Shown: piece after piece, positions 63,245 through 64,000 of the stretch
How the letters are laid out: every line of letters begins with the position of its first letter
How positions within the stretch are numbered: position 1 is the stretch's first letter
NCBI GenBank assembly: GCA_947500055.1
Contig: CANMQO010000004.1
Location: forward strand, 186,001-250,000
Length of the DNA stretch: 64,000 nucleotides
Source of the DNA: an uncultured Paracoccaceae bacterium
Lineage (GTDB): Bacteria > Pseudomonadota > Alphaproteobacteria > Rhodobacterales > Rhodobacteraceae
Direction of reading: 5' to 3'
Made by a program: the position numbers and the translations under genes
The notes under the pieces: model-generated
What the model was told of the DNA's origin: nothing
Database searches by the model: none
What the model saw: only the letters and a program-made list of their open reading frames with translations

Positions 63245-63655
63245 CTATCCGCGCAGGCGCGCCTGATAATTGTGGTTTCGCCAATCGGCCCGGAATTGCC
63301 ATTGGTCTTCGGGCTGGCGCGCGGCAAGCGTGTCATCAATCTCGACCTCGTCAAAGCCGGATCGCCGTGCCATGGCGTATTGATCCGCCAGCACATGGCC
63401 TTTGGCCCGCAACCGTCCCTTGTAGCCTGCCCGCCGCAGCATCGCGGCAAGCGTGAACCCTCGTCCATCGGCGGATGATGGAAAATCGATGCGGATCATT
63501 GCGGCGTTGTTCAGGCCCGCGAGCATGTCAGGCGCGGTGTCAGAAGGCAGGTCAATGCCGTAGTCGCAATCATTCGCTGCGGCCTCGTCCCGTGCAACGA
63601 AGCCACATGTGAAATCGTCGGCCTGGAAGCCGTTATCAGTGACGATGACGCTCAT
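63245..63655 (-). CDS. DUF934 family protein of the sulfate assimilation operon
   Basis: A 136-residue protein. FTLAAMLRRAGYKGRLRAKG and HVLADQYAMARRSGFDEVEI are the family core. DUF934 genes usually sit beside cysI and cysH and are thought to assist sulfite or sulfate reduction. It overlaps the cysH stop by 4 bases. The ATG at 63655 has AAGGAAAAG upstream. Confidence 0.88.
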   Translation of the reverse strand: MSVIVTDNGFQADDFTCGFVARDEAAANDCDYGIDLPSDTAPDMLAGLNNAAMIRIDFPSSADGRGFTLAAMLRRAGYKGRLRAKGHVLADQYAMARRSGFDEVEIDDTLAARQPEDQWQFRADWRNHNYQARLRG

Positions 63656-64000
63656 GCCGCTTTTCCTTCGCGTGTGACCTTGCCGTTCTCGAAGTGAATC
63701 CCGCATTCGGTCTTGTCGCTGTCGCGCCAGCGCCCTGCGCGCGGGTCTTCATGTGCGCTGACCCGTGTGGTGCAGGGCATGCAGCCGATGGAGGGATATC
63801 CTTGCGCAACCAACGGGTGCCGGGGCAGGTCGTGTTTGATGATATAGGCTTTGAGGTCTTCCGCGGTCCAGTTGGCTAGCGGGTTGATCTTGATCTTGCG
63901 ATCTTCCTTTTCGAATAGCGGCAGTTGCGCCCGCTGTCCGTTCTGGAACCTTTTGCGTCCGGTGATCCAGCCGCCGAAATCCTTCAGCGCCTTGTTCAGC
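63652..64000 (-). CDS. cysH: Phosphoadenylyl/adenylyl-sulfate reductase, C-terminal part (partial)
   Basis: The last 115 or so codons of a gene that begins beyond the right edge. FGGWITGRKRFQNGQRAQLP is the conserved substrate region. GYPSIGCMPCTTRVSAHEDP has a Cys pair of the iron-sulfur-type (APS-reductase-like) group. KTECGIHF near the end has the catalytic Cys. It reduces activated sulfate to sulfite. The stop overlaps the DUF934 start in an ATGA. The first Cys pair of the 4Fe-4S site is outside the window. Confidence 0.92.
   Translation of the reverse strand, partial: LNKALKDFGGWITGRKRFQNGQRAQLPLFEKEDRKIKINPLANWTAEDLKAYIIKHDLPRHPLVAQGYPSIGCMPCTTRVSAHEDPRAGRWRDSDKTECGIHFENGKVTREGKAA

Overview
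The window looks like a chromosomal segment of an alphaproteobacterium of the Rhodobacteraceae, Roseobacter group (Loktanella/Yoonia/Octadecabacter-like). The evidence is the moderately GC-rich coding sequence, heterotetrameric sarcosine oxidase genes, a cox-type molybdenum hydroxylase cluster, the dnaB-alr-radA-cvpA-purF and tatABC/surE-pcm-M23 gene neighbourhoods, and protein sequences that match what I know of roseobacters. I see no rRNA, complete tRNA, CRISPR array, insertion sequence or prophage. Almost all of it is ordinary chromosomal coding sequence; the least gene-like part is about 15.07-15.90 kb.

Layout. 0-15 kb: methylated-amine and polyamine nitrogen metabolism. It holds soxB (partial), soxD, soxA and soxG, then a LysR regulator, a DegT-type aminotransferase, a PAP2 membrane phosphatase, a PuuB-like FAD oxidase, a GFA protein, an M15-like membrane protein, a gamma-glutamylpolyamine synthetase-like glutamine synthetase, a class I glutamine amidotransferase, two HisM/HisQ-type permeases and another DAO-family oxidase. 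15.9-23 kb: a coupled VOC/ArsR/DUF3052 trio, rpsA with promoter and structured leader, an NAD-dependent epimerase with its TetR regulator, a Dabb protein, pabB and a Crp/Fnr regulator. 23-28.8 kb: an OmpR-type response regulator converging on a hybrid histidine kinase, dusA, a TauE/SafE transporter, a PhyH-like protein and a WYL regulator. 29-34.2 kb: tatABC and a DUF815 ATPase converging on the M23/LysM lipoprotein, pcm and surE. 34.3-45 kb: a TetR/membrane-protein pair with two matching operators, an SDR with degenerate motifs, arsC, purF, cvpA, radA, aqpZ, a PqiA-like protein, alr and dnaB. 45.4-49.6 kb: an HWE-type kinase, pyrE, pyrC and two uncharacterised genes. 49.6-60.6 kb: gcdH and a form II CO-dehydrogenase-like cluster (moxR/coxD, coxE, DUF1203, xdhC/coxF, a molybdopterin-binding protein, coxS, coxL, coxM), split by an oppositely oriented ArsR/SRPBCC/DUF1761 cassette. 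60.8-64 kb: infC with a probable ATA start, an extremely Ala/Glu-rich membrane-anchored protein, fpr, a DUF934 gene and the end of cysH.

How the genes work together. The left end would supply ammonium and one-carbon units from sarcosine and amines. The cox cluster encodes a three-subunit molybdenum hydroxylase with its maturation factors; the AYRGAGR active-site loop and S-L-M order place it in form II, so CO oxidation should not be assumed. Regulatory DNA is unusually readable. There are matched palindromes at two TetR genes and one ArsR gene, 10-bp-phased direct repeats in front of the OmpR regulator, a REPIN-like doublet inside the permease operon, tandem A/T hairpins between coxS and coxL, and palindromes that begin at stop codons. 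I found no clear new defence, toxin or mobile system. The strongest candidates for something undescribed are these small regulatory architectures, the VOC/ArsR/DUF3052 operon and the Ala/Glu-rich protein.
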